Below are positions 20,359-28,428 of a stretch of 50,389 nucleotides of DNA, one piece after another. The notes beneath the pieces are model-generated. The model had not been told where the DNA came from. It worked only from the letters and a program-made list of their open reading frames with translations, and made no database searches. Within the stretch, counting starts at the first letter, position 1. Every line of letters begins with the position of its first letter. A program made the position numbers and the translations under genes. Origin of the DNA: Sneathiellales bacterium (GTDB lineage: Bacteria > Pseudomonadota > Alphaproteobacteria > Minwuiales > Minwuiaceae); the NCBI GenBank assembly GCA_026992315.1, contig JALXAG010000161.1:1-50389 (forward strand), written 5' to 3'.

Positions 20359-21423
20359 ATGCTTTATCGCGAAGCTGGTCAGTTCAAGACCTCCTATGCG
20401 GCCGACCAGGCGATCTTTCCGCTGGCTCAGGACCGTATCGGCATGGCGATCATTCTGGCCGTGGCCTTCATCGCCATTCCTGCGGTAGCCAACGAATACT
20501 GGCTGCAGACGATCATGATTCCGTTCCTGATCCTTTCCCTGGCGGCGCTGGGGCTGAACGTGCTGACGGGATATGCGGGGCAATTGTCGCTCGGCACCGG
20601 CGGGTTCATGGCGGTGGGGGCCTTTGCCGCCTACAAGTTCGCCACCGCCTTTCCCGAAATGAACATCATTGTCGTGTTCCTCATTTCCGGGCTGATCTCG
20701 GCGGCGGTCGGGATCGTCTTCGGGGTGCCCTCGCTGCGCATCAAGGGCTTCTATCTTGCCGTGGCGACACTGGCGGCCCAGTTTTTCCTGCTGTGGCTGC
20801 TGGTCAAATATCCCTGGTTCTACAATTACGACCCCTCGGGCGTGATTTCGGCGCCGCCGATCGATATTTTCGGCTTCGCCATCGATACGGCGGTCTCGAA
20901 ATACATGCTGACGCTGATCATCGTCTCGGTGCTGGCTCTGGCGACGAAAAATCTGGTGCGCTCGCATATCGGCCGCGGCTGGATGGCGATCCGCGATATG
21001 GACATCGCCGCCGAAATCATCGGCTTCAGGCCGCTGACGACCAAGCTTTCGGCCTTTGCTGTATCCTCGTTCCTGGTCGGGGTTGCCGGGGCCATGTATG
21101 CCTTTCTCTATCTGGGGTCGGTCGAGGCGGCGGCCTTCGATATTACCACCTCGTTCAACATTCTGTTCATGGTCATCGTCGGCGGGCTGGGCAGCGTGCT
21201 GGGCTCGTTCATCGGCGCGGCCTTTATCCTGACCCTGCCGATCTTTCTCGACAATTTTCCGCGCATGCTCGGTTTCGAGATATCGGTTGAAACGGTCACC
21301 CATCTGCAGTTCATGATTTTCGGCGCCCTGATCATCTTTTTCCTGATCGTCGAACCGCATGGGCTGGCGCGTCTGTGGACAATTACAAAAGAGAAGCTGC
21401 GCGCCTGGCCGTTTCCTTATTGA
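20359..21423 (+). CDS. livM: Branched-chain-type ABC permease LivM
   Basis: A 354-residue inner-membrane permease, partner of LivH. 'ALGLNVLTGYAGQLSLGTGGFMAVGAF' near residue 60 and 'GVPSLRIKGFYLAVATLA' near 124 are LivM hallmarks; 'RGWMAIRDMDIAAEIIGF' near 213 is the coupling loop, and 'VGGLGSVLGSFIGAAFI' near 274. GAGAGGA precedes the start. The next gene, the binding protein, follows after 122 bases that hold no clear terminator. Confidence 0.95.
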   Translation: MLYREAGQFKTSYAADQAIFPLAQDRIGMAIILAVAFIAIPAVANEYWLQTIMIPFLILSLAALGLNVLTGYAGQLSLGTGGFMAVGAFAAYKFATAFPEMNIIVVFLISGLISAAVGIVFGVPSLRIKGFYLAVATLAAQFFLLWLLVKYPWFYNYDPSGVISAPPIDIFGFAIDTAVSKYMLTLIIVSVLALATKNLVRSHIGRGWMAIRDMDIAAEIIGFRPLTTKLSAFAVSSFLVGVAGAMYAFLYLGSVEAAAFDITTSFNILFMVIVGGLGSVLGSFIGAAFILTLPIFLDNFPRMLGFEISVETVTHLQFMIFGALIIFFLIVEPHGLARLWTITKEKLRAWPFPY

Positions 21424-21545
21424 GGGTTCGGGTAATATCTGGTGTTGGAGCCAACAGTTCACAGTGCTAAAGTTTCAAGAGTTACGGTTTCCACATGCCG
21501 GGTGGATATAGGTACCGGCAACTCACATGCAGGGAGGAAGAAAGC

Positions 21546-22868
21546 ATGAGTTTTAAAAAACTGGCATTGGCATTGACCGGAGCTGCACTTCTGGCGGCGC
21601 CGGCGGTGTCCTCGGCGGTCGCGGCGGAGAATGAGCAGTTCATTCCCAGCCTCGTCTACCGTACGGGCCCCTATTCGCCGAACGGCACGCCCGTGGCCAA
21701 CGGTTTTGCCGATTACTTCAATATGCTCAATGCCCGCGATGGCGGCATCAACGGTGTCAAGCTGGTGGTCGAGGAATGCGAAACCGGCTACAACACCGCC
21801 AAGGGCGTTGAATGTTACGAACGCCTGAAGGGCAAGGGCCCGACGGGCGCGACGGCCTTCAACCCAATGAGCACGGGCATCACCTATGCCCTGATCGAAA
21901 AGGCGACCGCGGACAAGATTCCGATCATCAGCATGGGCTACGGCCGTACCGCCGCCGGTGACGGCCGGGTCTTCCCCTATGTCTTCCCGCTGGTGACCAC
22001 CTATTGGGACGATGCGACCGCGATCATCAAGTACATCGCCGGTCAGGAAGGCGGCTATGACAAGCTGAAGGGCAAGAAGATCGCCCTGGTCTTCCACAAC
22101 TCCGCCTATGGTAAGGAGCCGATTCCGATTCTGAAGAAGATGGCCGCCAAATACGGCTATAAGTTTTCGGAATTCCCGGTGCAGCATCCGGGTCTGGAGC
22201 AGAAGGCGACCTGGCTGCAGATCGGCCGCCGCCTGAAGCCCGACTGGGTCATTCTCTGGGGGTGGGGCGTCATGAACTCCACCGCCATCAAGGAGGCAGC
22301 CGCCGTGCGTTTCCCGCGTGACAGGATGGTCGGCGTGTGGTGGTCCGGCGCCGAGCAGGACGTGCTGCCCGCGGGCAAGGGGGCGACCGGCTATACCGCC
22401 AGTACCTTCCATGGTGCCGGTGCCGATTACGCCTTCCTGAAGGACATCAAGAAATATGTCTATGATGCCGGTAACGGCAAGGGCAAGAAGGAAAATGTCG
22501 GCCAGGTGCTGTACAACCGCGGTGCCCTGAACGCCATGCTGGAAGCCGAAGCGATCCGCACGGCCCAGGAGAAGTTCGGCAAGCGCCCGCTCACCGGCGA
22601 GGAAGTGCAGTGGGGCCTTGAAAACCTGAACCTGACCGCCGAGCGGATCAAGGAAATCGGTTTCGAGGGCTTCATTGCGCCGCTGAAGATTTCCTGCAGG
22701 GACCATGTCGGTGGCGGCAAGATCCGCATCCAGAAATGGGACGGCAAGAAGTGGGTCTGGGCCTCTGAATGGCTGGAATCGGATCGTTCGATGGTCCGCC
22801 CGATGATCGAGGAAGCCGCAGCCCAGTATGCCAAGGAAAAAGGCATCACGCCGCGCGACTGCAAGTAA
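21546..22868 (+). CDS. Periplasmic substrate-binding protein (Leu/Ile/Val-BP family)
   Basis: A 440-residue protein with a clear Sec signal peptide (MSFKKLALALTG to AVAA, residues 1-27) and a type I periplasmic-binding fold: 'YRTGPYSPNGTPVANGF' at the mature N-terminus, 'ALVFHNSAYGKEPI' near 180, and conserved closing segments. It would capture the ligand and deliver it to LivHM. Its size and sequence belong to the group usually found with acyl-CoA ligases and aromatic or organic-acid uptake rather than amino acids; this is inference from context. Strong ribosome site GGGAGGAAG before ATG 21546. A hairpin after the stop may stabilise its message. Confidence 0.93.
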   Translation: MSFKKLALALTGAALLAAPAVSSAVAAENEQFIPSLVYRTGPYSPNGTPVANGFADYFNMLNARDGGINGVKLVVEECETGYNTAKGVECYERLKGKGPTGATAFNPMSTGITYALIEKATADKIPIISMGYGRTAAGDGRVFPYVFPLVTTYWDDATAIIKYIAGQEGGYDKLKGKKIALVFHNSAYGKEPIPILKKMAAKYGYKFSEFPVQHPGLEQKATWLQIGRRLKPDWVILWGWGVMNSTAIKEAAAVRFPRDRMVGVWWSGAEQDVLPAGKGATGYTASTFHGAGADYAFLKDIKKYVYDAGNGKGKKENVGQVLYNRGALNAMLEAEAIRTAQEKFGKRPLTGEEVQWGLENLNLTAERIKEIGFEGFIAPLKISCRDHVGGGKIRIQKWDGKKWVWASEWLESDRSMVRPMIEEAAAQYAKEKGITPRDCK

Positions 22869-22887
22869 TCGCACAAGCGATTTAACC

Positions 22888-22913
22888 GCCCGGGCGGGGT
22901 TCCCCGCCCGGGC
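22888..22913 (+). promoter_or_regulatory. Intercistronic GC hairpin after the binding-protein gene
   Basis: GCCCGGGCGG (22888-22897) and CCGCCCGGGC (22904-22913) form a perfect 10-bp stem with loop GGTTCC. There is no T run, so it is not a classical terminator. Such hairpins after binding-protein genes commonly protect the upstream message from 3' decay and raise the binding protein above the permease and ATPase subunits. Confidence 0.65.
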
Positions 22914-22993
22914 ACTCCCGGCGGAACATCCGCCGATCCGGCCATGACCGGAAAGATTCCGATCTTATTTTCGTTGAAGTGTGGAGCCCTATC

Positions 22994-23812
22994 GTGAGCG
23001 ACGTCGAAACAGCGCCTCTTCTGCAGATCAACAATATCGAGGTGATCTACGATCACGTCATTCTGGTGCTCAAGGGTGTGTCGCTGGACGTGCCGGAAGG
23101 CGGCATCGTCGCCCTTCTGGGGGCCAATGGCGCCGGCAAGACCACCACCATGAAGGCGATTTCCAATCTTCTGAAGGCCGAGCGCGGCGACGTGACCAAA
23201 GGCAGCATTCTGTTCAGGGGGGAAGAGGTGCACAATCTCAGCCCCGATGTGCTGGTCAAGCGCGGTGTCGTGCAGGTGATGGAAGGGCGCCATTGCTTCG
23301 AACATCTCACGGTCGAGGAAAACCTGCTGACCGGTGCCTATACCCGCAAGGAAGGGGGCAGGAAGATCAACCAGGATCTGGAAATGGTCTATTCCTATTT
23401 CCCCCGCCTGCGGGAGCGGCGCAGTTCGCTTGCCGGGTATGTTTCCGGCGGCGAACAGCAGATGGTGGCGATCGGGCGGGCGCTGATGGCGCAGCCTTCG
23501 CTGATTCTGCTCGACGAGCCGTCGATGGGGCTGGCGCCGCAGCTCGTCGAGGAAATCTTCGGCATCGTCTCCAAGCTGAACAAGGAGCGCAATGTCAGCT
23601 TCCTCGTCGCCGAACAGAATGCCGCCGTTGCCCTGCGTTATGCCGATGCGGGCTATATTCTGGAAAACGGCCGTGTCGTCATGGAAGGCGATGCCAAATC
23701 CCTGTCCGAAAACGAGGATGTGAAGGAATTCTATCTCGGTGTCGGCTCCGGCGACCGGGTCAGTTTCCGCGATACCAAGCATTACCGCCGCCGCAAGCGC
23801 TGGCTGGCCTGA
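22994..23812 (+). CDS. livF: Branched-chain-type ABC transporter ATPase LivF
   Basis: A 272-residue ATPase. Walker A 'GANGAGKTTTMKAISNLL' near residue 42, 'QVMEGRHCFEHLTVEENLL' near 96, signature 'VSGGEQQMVAIGRAL' near 151, Walker B 'LILLDEPSMGLAP'. A basic tail 'DTKHYRRRKRWLA' extends beyond the core. Start taken as GTG 22994 with GTGGAG seven bases upstream; an in-frame GTG at 22979 is less likely. Partner of LivG in powering LivHM. Confidence 0.93.
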   Translation: MSDVETAPLLQINNIEVIYDHVILVLKGVSLDVPEGGIVALLGANGAGKTTTMKAISNLLKAERGDVTKGSILFRGEEVHNLSPDVLVKRGVVQVMEGRHCFEHLTVEENLLTGAYTRKEGGRKINQDLEMVYSYFPRLRERRSSLAGYVSGGEQQMVAIGRALMAQPSLILLDEPSMGLAPQLVEEIFGIVSKLNKERNVSFLVAEQNAAVALRYADAGYILENGRVVMEGDAKSLSENEDVKEFYLGVGSGDRVSFRDTKHYRRRKRWLA

Positions 23813-23870
23813 TTGTGCGGCCTGTCCGTCCGTTCTGATTTGCTGCGATATTTTCCTGGAGGGTGCGGCC

Positions 23871-25112
23871 ATGGGCAATGGCGCCTATTACGACGATCTC
23901 GAAACCCGTGATATGGAGAGCCGCCGGGCGGCGCAGCTGGCGGCATTGCGCGAACAGATCGCCCATGCCAGGGCGCGCGCTCCCTATTTTGCGAAAACGC
24001 TGAAGGGCATCGATGCGGAGGCGATCGCCTCGCTGGAGGATCTGGCGAAACTGCCGGTAACCCGCAAGGCCGATCTGGCCGACCGCCAGAAGGAAGATTC
24101 GCCCCTTGGCGGCCTCAATGCCACCCCCATTGCCGATCTGGCCCATATCTTCATGTCGCCCGGGCCGATTTTCGAACCCGATACCATGCGCCCCGATTAC
24201 TGGCGGTTTGCCCGCTCTCTCTGGGCGGCGGGGGCGCGGCCCGGCGATATCGTTCACAACACCTTCTCCTATCATATGACGCCTGCGGGCATGCTGGTGG
24301 AAAGTGCGGCCCGGGCGATCGGCTGCCCGGTCTTTCCCGCCGGTGTCGGCAATACGGATCTGCAGGTTGAAGCCCTGCAGCGCATCGGCGCACGCTTCTA
24401 TGCCGGGACGCCGTCCTTTCTCAAAATCATTCTCGATCGTGCCGGGGAGCTGGGGGCCGATATCGGCACGCTGACCCATGCCCTTGTCGGCGGGGAGGCC
24501 CTGCCGCCGTCCCTTCGCCAGGAATTCGCGGAACGCGGCGTCAGCGTGCTGCAGAATTACGGCACGGCCGATCTCGGCCTGATCGCTTATGAAAGCGAGG
24601 CGCGCGAAGGCATGATCATCGACGAGGGGGTGATCGTCGAGATCGTTCGCCCCGGCACCGGCGATCCGGTGGCCGAAGGCGAGGTGGGCGAGGTTGTGGT
24701 CACCACCCTCAACCCCGATTATCCGCTGATTCGCTTTGCCACGGGCGATCTGTCGGCGATCATGCCCGGGCAGAGCCCCTGCGGGCGGACCAATCTGCGC
24801 CTCCGCGGCTGGATGGGCCGCGCCGATCAGTCGGCCAAGGTCAAGGGCATGTTCGTGCATCCGCGGCTGGTCGCCGAATTCCTCGCCCGCCATGACGGGC
24901 TCGGGAAGGCGCGGCTGGTGATCGATAATCAGGACAACCGCGACAGCATGGTCCTGCGCTGCGAGGCCGAAAACCCGGATACCTGGGATATCGATGCCCT
25001 GCGCTCCGACCTGCAGGCGGTGTTCAAGCTGCGCGGCGAGGTCGAGATCGTCGCCCCCGGAACATTGCCCAATGACGGCAAGGTGATTGACGATATCCGC
25101 CGTTACGAATAG
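23871..25112 (+). CDS. Phenylacetate-CoA ligase family protein with divergent P-loop
   Basis: A 413-residue protein of the PaaK branch of adenylate-forming enzymes (usual length about 430). Recognisable parts are the N-terminal 'AALREQIAHARARAPYFAKTL', 'ALVGGEALPPSLRQEF' near 200, 'LQNYGTADLGLIAYE' near 225, 'NPDYPLIRFATGDLSAI' near 280, and 'GRADQSAKVKGMFVHP' near 315. However the ATP P-loop expected near residue 90 (SSGTTGKPT in PaaK) is replaced by 'MSPGPIFEPDTM', so catalysis is uncertain. TGGAGG precedes ATG 23871. Last gene of the transporter operon; folB follows closely. Confidence 0.85.
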   Translation: MGNGAYYDDLETRDMESRRAAQLAALREQIAHARARAPYFAKTLKGIDAEAIASLEDLAKLPVTRKADLADRQKEDSPLGGLNATPIADLAHIFMSPGPIFEPDTMRPDYWRFARSLWAAGARPGDIVHNTFSYHMTPAGMLVESAARAIGCPVFPAGVGNTDLQVEALQRIGARFYAGTPSFLKIILDRAGELGADIGTLTHALVGGEALPPSLRQEFAERGVSVLQNYGTADLGLIAYESEAREGMIIDEGVIVEIVRPGTGDPVAEGEVGEVVVTTLNPDYPLIRFATGDLSAIMPGQSPCGRTNLRLRGWMGRADQSAKVKGMFVHPRLVAEFLARHDGLGKARLVIDNQDNRDSMVLRCEAENPDTWDIDALRSDLQAVFKLRGEVEIVAPGTLPNDGKVIDDIRRYE

Positions 25113-25149
25113 ACAACCCGGACGATGTTTCGTTCCGGGAGGGGCTGCC

Positions 25150-25530
25150 ATGCCCGCCAGAGTGTCTGCTTCCTATAGGGTCTTTGTCCGCAATCTTCTG
25201 CTCGATTGCGAAATCGGCGTCTACGATCACGAACGCGGCCGCCGCCAGCGGGTGCGGGTCAATATCGACATGGAAGTGCAGCGCCGCGATGCCGATGCCC
25301 CGGCCGACAGCATGGCTGGCGTCGTTTCCTATGAGGATGTGGTGACGGGGGTGCGCCGTCTCACCCAGAACGGTCATATCAATCTGGTCGAAACCTTCGC
25401 GCTGAAGATCGCCGATTTCTGTCTGGAAAACCCGCAGGTGCTGGCGGTGACGGTCAGTGTCGAAAAACTGGATGTCTATGTCGATGCCGAAAGCGTCGGG
25501 GTCGAAGTGACACGCAGGCGCGGGGAGTGA
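25150..25530 (+). CDS. folB: Dihydroneopterin aldolase family protein
   Basis: A 126-residue protein of the FolB/T-fold family, cytoplasmic; members act on dihydroneopterin in folate synthesis or on related pterins. 'YRVFVRNLLLDCEIGVYDHERG' at 11-32, 'VVSYEDVVTGVRRL' near 58 and 'INLVETFALKIADFCLENP' near 76 hold the conserved Tyr and the Glu of the active site region. The other folate genes are not adjacent, so it could serve a different pterin. GGGAGGGG precedes ATG 25150. It lies between the transporter operon and the ccm operon, 77 bases before ccmA. Confidence 0.86.
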   Translation: MPARVSASYRVFVRNLLLDCEIGVYDHERGRRQRVRVNIDMEVQRRDADAPADSMAGVVSYEDVVTGVRRLTQNGHINLVETFALKIADFCLENPQVLAVTVSVEKLDVYVDAESVGVEVTRRRGE

Positions 25531-25607
25531 AGCGGTGATCGCCCCGGCTGCCGTCCTTCTCTTGCGGCCGATGCCCGGATTGTCTAGGCTCGGGGGGCAT
25601 TGATGTC

Positions 25608-26240
25608 ATGACATTCAGCGGCGAAAATCTGGCCTGTCTGCGCGGCGAGCGCATTGTTTTCCAGAATCTCGGTTTCGAGTTGCGCCCCGGCGGCATGCTG
25701 CTGCTTCTCGGCGCCAATGGCAGCGGCAAGTCCACCCTGCTGCGCCTGTGTGCGGGGTTTCTGCGCCCCTTTGCCGGACGGCTGCTGTATGACGGGGCCG
25801 ATATTTTCTCGCAGAGGGCCGAACACCGCAGCCGCATCTGCTATACCGGCCATCTCGATGCCCTGAAGGCGGTGATGAGCGTGAGTGAAAATCTGCTGTT
25901 CTGGACGCGATTGTCCGGCGGCGATGCGCAACGGCTGGATGAGGCGCTCGATCTGTTCGATCTGGGCGGGCTTGCAGATATGCCGGCGCGGTTTCTTTCC
26001 GCCGGGCAGCGCCGACGCGCCAATCTGGCCCGTCTGGCAATGAGCCGGGCGCCGCTATGGCTGCTGGATGAACCGACCACGGCGCTGGACAAGGCCTCCT
26101 GCGCGCGGCTGTTCGGTCTGATGGCCGCCCACCGGCACGCCGGCGGCATGATCATGGTGGCGACCCATCAGGAGATAGAAGGCGCGGACAGTGCCGTGTT
26201 GCCGCTCGATGATTTTTCACCGGTGGAGGCGGTATTTTGA
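25608..26240 (+). CDS. ccmA: Cytochrome c biogenesis ATPase CcmA
   Basis: A 210-residue ATPase of the CcmABCD complex, which releases holo-CcmE (haem chaperone) in system I cytochrome c maturation. 'ENLACLRGERIVFQNLGFEL', Walker A 'GANGSGKSTLLRLCAGFL' near residue 36, signature 'LSAGQRRRANLARLAM' near 127, Walker B '[13 protein letters not shown]' near 150. First gene of a nine-gene ccm operon. Its stop overlaps the ccmB start. The ribosome site is weak. Confidence 0.94.
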   Translation: MTFSGENLACLRGERIVFQNLGFELRPGGMLLLLGANGSGKSTLLRLCAGFLRPFAGRLLYDGADIFSQRAEHRSRICYTGHLDALKAVMSVSENLLFWTRLSGGDAQRLDEALDLFDLGGLADMPARFLSAGQRRRANLARLAMSRAPLWLLDEPTTALDKASCARLFGLMAAHRHAGGMIMVATHQEIEGADSAVLPLDDFSPVEAVF

Positions 26241-26902
26241 CGGTCTTCTGGGCAGTGGTGCGCCGGGATCTGCTGCTGGCCTTCCGCCAGGGCGGCGGGG
26301 CGGGCATGGCGGTGACGTTCTTTGTGGTGACGGTAACGCTTTTTCCCCTCGGCGTCGGGCCGGAGCCGAACGTTCTGGCGCGAATCGGCAGCGGTGTTGT
26401 CTGGGTTTCGGCCCTGCTGGCGGCGCTGCTGTCGCTGGACCGGCTGTTTCAGGCCGATCTGGAGGATGGCGGGCTCGATCTTCTTTCCCTCAGCCCCGAG
26501 CCGCTGGAAATCATCGTGCTGGCCAAATGCCTGGCGCATTGGCTGTCCACCGGTCTGCCGCTGATTGCGGTGGCGCCGCTGCTGGGACTGCTTATGGGCA
26601 TGCCGGGCGCCGGGATCGGCGGGCTGGTGCTGGCGATGCTGCTGGGCACGCCGGCCCTGTCGCTGATCGGTGCCGTCGGGGCCGGGCTCACCGCCGGGGT
26701 ACGCCGGGGCGGGGTTTTGTTGTCATTGCTGGTGCTTCCTCTATATATCCCCATATTGATTTTCGGCGTTTCCGCGGTCGAGGCGGCGGCAACGGGGCTG
26801 ACGGCGCGGCCGCATCTGCTGATCCTGGCGGCGATGTCGTTATTCACCGCCGTGCTGGCGCCGCTGGCGGCCGCGGCGGCAGTGCGCCTGGCGCTGGAAT
26901 AG
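26237..26902 (+). CDS. ccmB: Haem exporter permease CcmB
   Basis: A 221-residue membrane protein with six hydrophobic segments. 'VRRDLLLAFRQGGG' near residue 6, 'LLAALLSLDRLFQADLEDGGLDLL' near 56, 'KCLAHWLSTGLPLIAVAPLLGLLMG' near 96 are typical of CcmB. The start is TTG 26237, overlapping the ccmA stop (TTGA), with GGTGGAGGCGG a few bases upstream; no ATG fits, so the non-standard start is well supported. Membrane partner of CcmA. Confidence 0.93.
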   Translation: MTVFWAVVRRDLLLAFRQGGGAGMAVTFFVVTVTLFPLGVGPEPNVLARIGSGVVWVSALLAALLSLDRLFQADLEDGGLDLLSLSPEPLEIIVLAKCLAHWLSTGLPLIAVAPLLGLLMGMPGAGIGGLVLAMLLGTPALSLIGAVGAGLTAGVRRGGVLLSLLVLPLYIPILIFGVSAVEAAATGLTARPHLLILAAMSLFTAVLAPLAAAAAVRLALE

Positions 26903-26964
26903 GCACGTTCCGGCGGCAATGAAAAAGGGCCGGAAAGCGGCGGAATTTGCGTCATGTCATGGAA

Positions 26965-26994
26965 TTGCCTTAATCGGACGGGAAAAGCTATGAT
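26965..26994 (+). promoter_or_regulatory. Possible internal promoter before ccmC
   Basis: TTGCCT (26965-26970), 18-base spacer, TATGAT (26989-26994), in the 128-base gap between ccmB and ccmC, the only sizeable gap in the operon. It could add expression of ccmC to ccmI. Confidence 0.45.
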
Positions 26995-27004
26995 CCGTCA
27001 GGAT

Positions 27005-27031
27005 ATGAAAATGAAAAAGGATGCCCTCTGA
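27005..27031 (+). CDS. Eight-codon leader ORF coupled to ccmC
   Basis: ATG 27005 begins MKMKKDAL, with its TGA (27029-27031) overlapping the ccmC ATG (27031) as TGATG. The AAGGA that serves as the ccmC ribosome site lies inside it. It may couple or tune ccmC translation, or may be chance. No homologue is known to me. Confidence 0.25.
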   Translation: MKMKKDAL

Positions 27032-27792
27032 TGCATCGCTTTGCCAACCCGACCCGGTTTCTGCGTATTGCCAATGCGGTTCTGCCCTGGTGCGTGTCGC
27101 TGACGGCGGTGCTGTTCGTGCTTGGTCTGGGTTGGGGGCTGTTCTTTTCCCCGCCCGATTATCAGCAGGGGGAGACGGTGCGCATCATGTATGTGCATGT
27201 ACCCGCGGCCTGGATGGGCCTGTTCATCTATGGGGTCATGGCGGTGGCCAGCGCCGTCGGGCTGATCTGGCGCCATCCGCTGGCGGAGCTGACGGCCAAG
27301 GCCGCCGCCCCGATCGGGGCGGCCTTTACCTTTCTCAGCCTGGTGACCGGGTCTTTGTGGGGCAAGCCGATGTGGGGCACCTGGTGGGTGTGGGATGCGC
27401 GGCTTACCTCGATGCTGATCCTGCTGTTTCTCTATATCGGGTATATCTTTCTGTGGGATGCCTTCGACGATCCCCAGCGCGCCGCCAAGGCCGCCGCCAT
27501 TCTGGCGCTGGTCGGCAGTGTCAATCTGCCGATCATCAAGTTTTCCGTCGATTGGTGGAATACCCTGCACCAGCCCGCATCGGTCGTGACAATGCAGGGG
27601 CCGAAGATCGACAGCGCCATTCTCTGGCCGCTGATCGTCATGGCGCTGGCCTTCAAGGCGTTTTTCGTTTCGGTTCTGCTGGTGCGCATCAAGGCCGAGC
27701 TGGCAGAGCGCAAGCTGAGGATCATGCGCCTCAATCAGGTGGCGCGGGAAAACAGCCGCCTGGGGGCGGCACAGGCAGGGGCTGAAAGCTGA
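27031..27792 (+). CDS. ccmC: Cytochrome c maturation protein CcmC
   Basis: A 253-residue inner-membrane haem-handling protein with six hydrophobic segments, which presents haem to CcmE. The tryptophan-rich haem-binding motif 'WGTWWVWDARLTSMLIL' is at about 115-131, with flanking external histidines in 'YVHVPAAWMG' (H56) and 'WWNTLHQPASV'. The stop overlaps ccmD by one base (TGATG). Confidence 0.96.
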   Translation: MHRFANPTRFLRIANAVLPWCVSLTAVLFVLGLGWGLFFSPPDYQQGETVRIMYVHVPAAWMGLFIYGVMAVASAVGLIWRHPLAELTAKAAAPIGAAFTFLSLVTGSLWGKPMWGTWWVWDARLTSMLILLFLYIGYIFLWDAFDDPQRAAKAAAILALVGSVNLPIIKFSVDWWNTLHQPASVVTMQGPKIDSAILWPLIVMALAFKAFFVSVLLVRIKAELAERKLRIMRLNQVARENSRLGAAQAGAES

Positions 27793-27980
27793 TGAGCGAA
27801 TTTTTCGATATGGGCGGATATGCCGCCTTCGTCTGGCCGGCATATGGCATTGTCCTGCTGGTGCTGGGCGTGCTGGCGCTGCGTTCCGTGCAGCATCTGC
27901 GCCGGGCGGAACGTGAACTGGCGGCACTTCAGGCGCTCAATCCGCGCCGCAGGCGCAGCCGCCAGGGCAAGGGAGGCTGA
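27792..27980 (+). CDS. ccmD: Haem exporter small subunit CcmD
   Basis: A 62-residue protein with one membrane helix ('AAFVWPAYGIVLLVLGVLAL', about residues 10-29) followed by a basic tail. 'MGGYAAFVWPAYG' is the typical CcmD N-terminus. It stabilises the CcmABC-CcmE complex and promotes release of haem-loaded CcmE. The start overlaps the ccmC stop. Confidence 0.93.
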   Translation: MSEFFDMGGYAAFVWPAYGIVLLVLGVLALRSVQHLRRAERELAALQALNPRRRRSRQGKGG

Positions 27981-27981
27981 T

Positions 27982-28428
27982 ATGTCGCCAAAAGCGCGGC
28001 GTATGCGTTTCGTCCTTATCGCGCTTGCGGCGCTGTTTGTCGCATCGGGGCTGATCCTTTATGCGCTGGACGATAATCTGGTCTATTTCTACAGCCCCAC
28101 CGACGTGCAGGAAAAACATATTGCCCCGGATACCCGCATCCGTATCGGCGGTCTGGTCGAGGAAGGATCGGTGGTGCGCAAGGGCAATGACGTCTCTTTT
28201 CGGGTGACGGATCTTTCCAACTCCATTCCCGTGCGTTTTACCGGCGCCCTGCCGGATCTTTTCCGCGAGGGGCAGGGGGTCGTGACCGAAGGCAAGCTGA
28301 CGGCGGACGGGGTTTTCATCGCCTCCGAAGTGCTGGCCAAACACGATGAAAAATACATGCCGCCTGAGGTTGCCGACGCGCTGAAGCGTTCGGGCCAGTG
28401 GCAGGGCAAGGAGGCGGGCGGATCATGA
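27982..28428 (+). CDS. ccmE: Haem chaperone CcmE
   Basis: A 148-residue membrane-anchored periplasmic haem chaperone. A signal-anchor helix (about 10-28) is followed by an OB-fold ('RIRIGGLVEEGSV'). The haem-binding 'LAKHDEKYMPPE' supplies H121, the covalent haem ligand, and Y125. It is the HxxxY type, not the CxxxY variant. ATG 27982 follows GGGAGG. The stop overlaps the ccmF start (ATGA). Confidence 0.96.
   Translation: MSPKARRMRFVLIALAALFVASGLILYALDDNLVYFYSPTDVQEKHIAPDTRIRIGGLVEEGSVVRKGNDVSFRVTDLSNSIPVRFTGALPDLFREGQGVVTEGKLTADGVFIASEVLAKHDEKYMPPEVADALKRSGQWQGKEAGGS

Noticed and set aside
18595-21462. Very long minus-strand open frame (955 codons) opposite livG, livH and livM
   Set aside because: Its translation is low-complexity His/Arg/Gln-rich, it has no ribosome site or family motif, and the plus strand encodes clear transporter genes. 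Such frames are common opposite GC-rich coding DNA.
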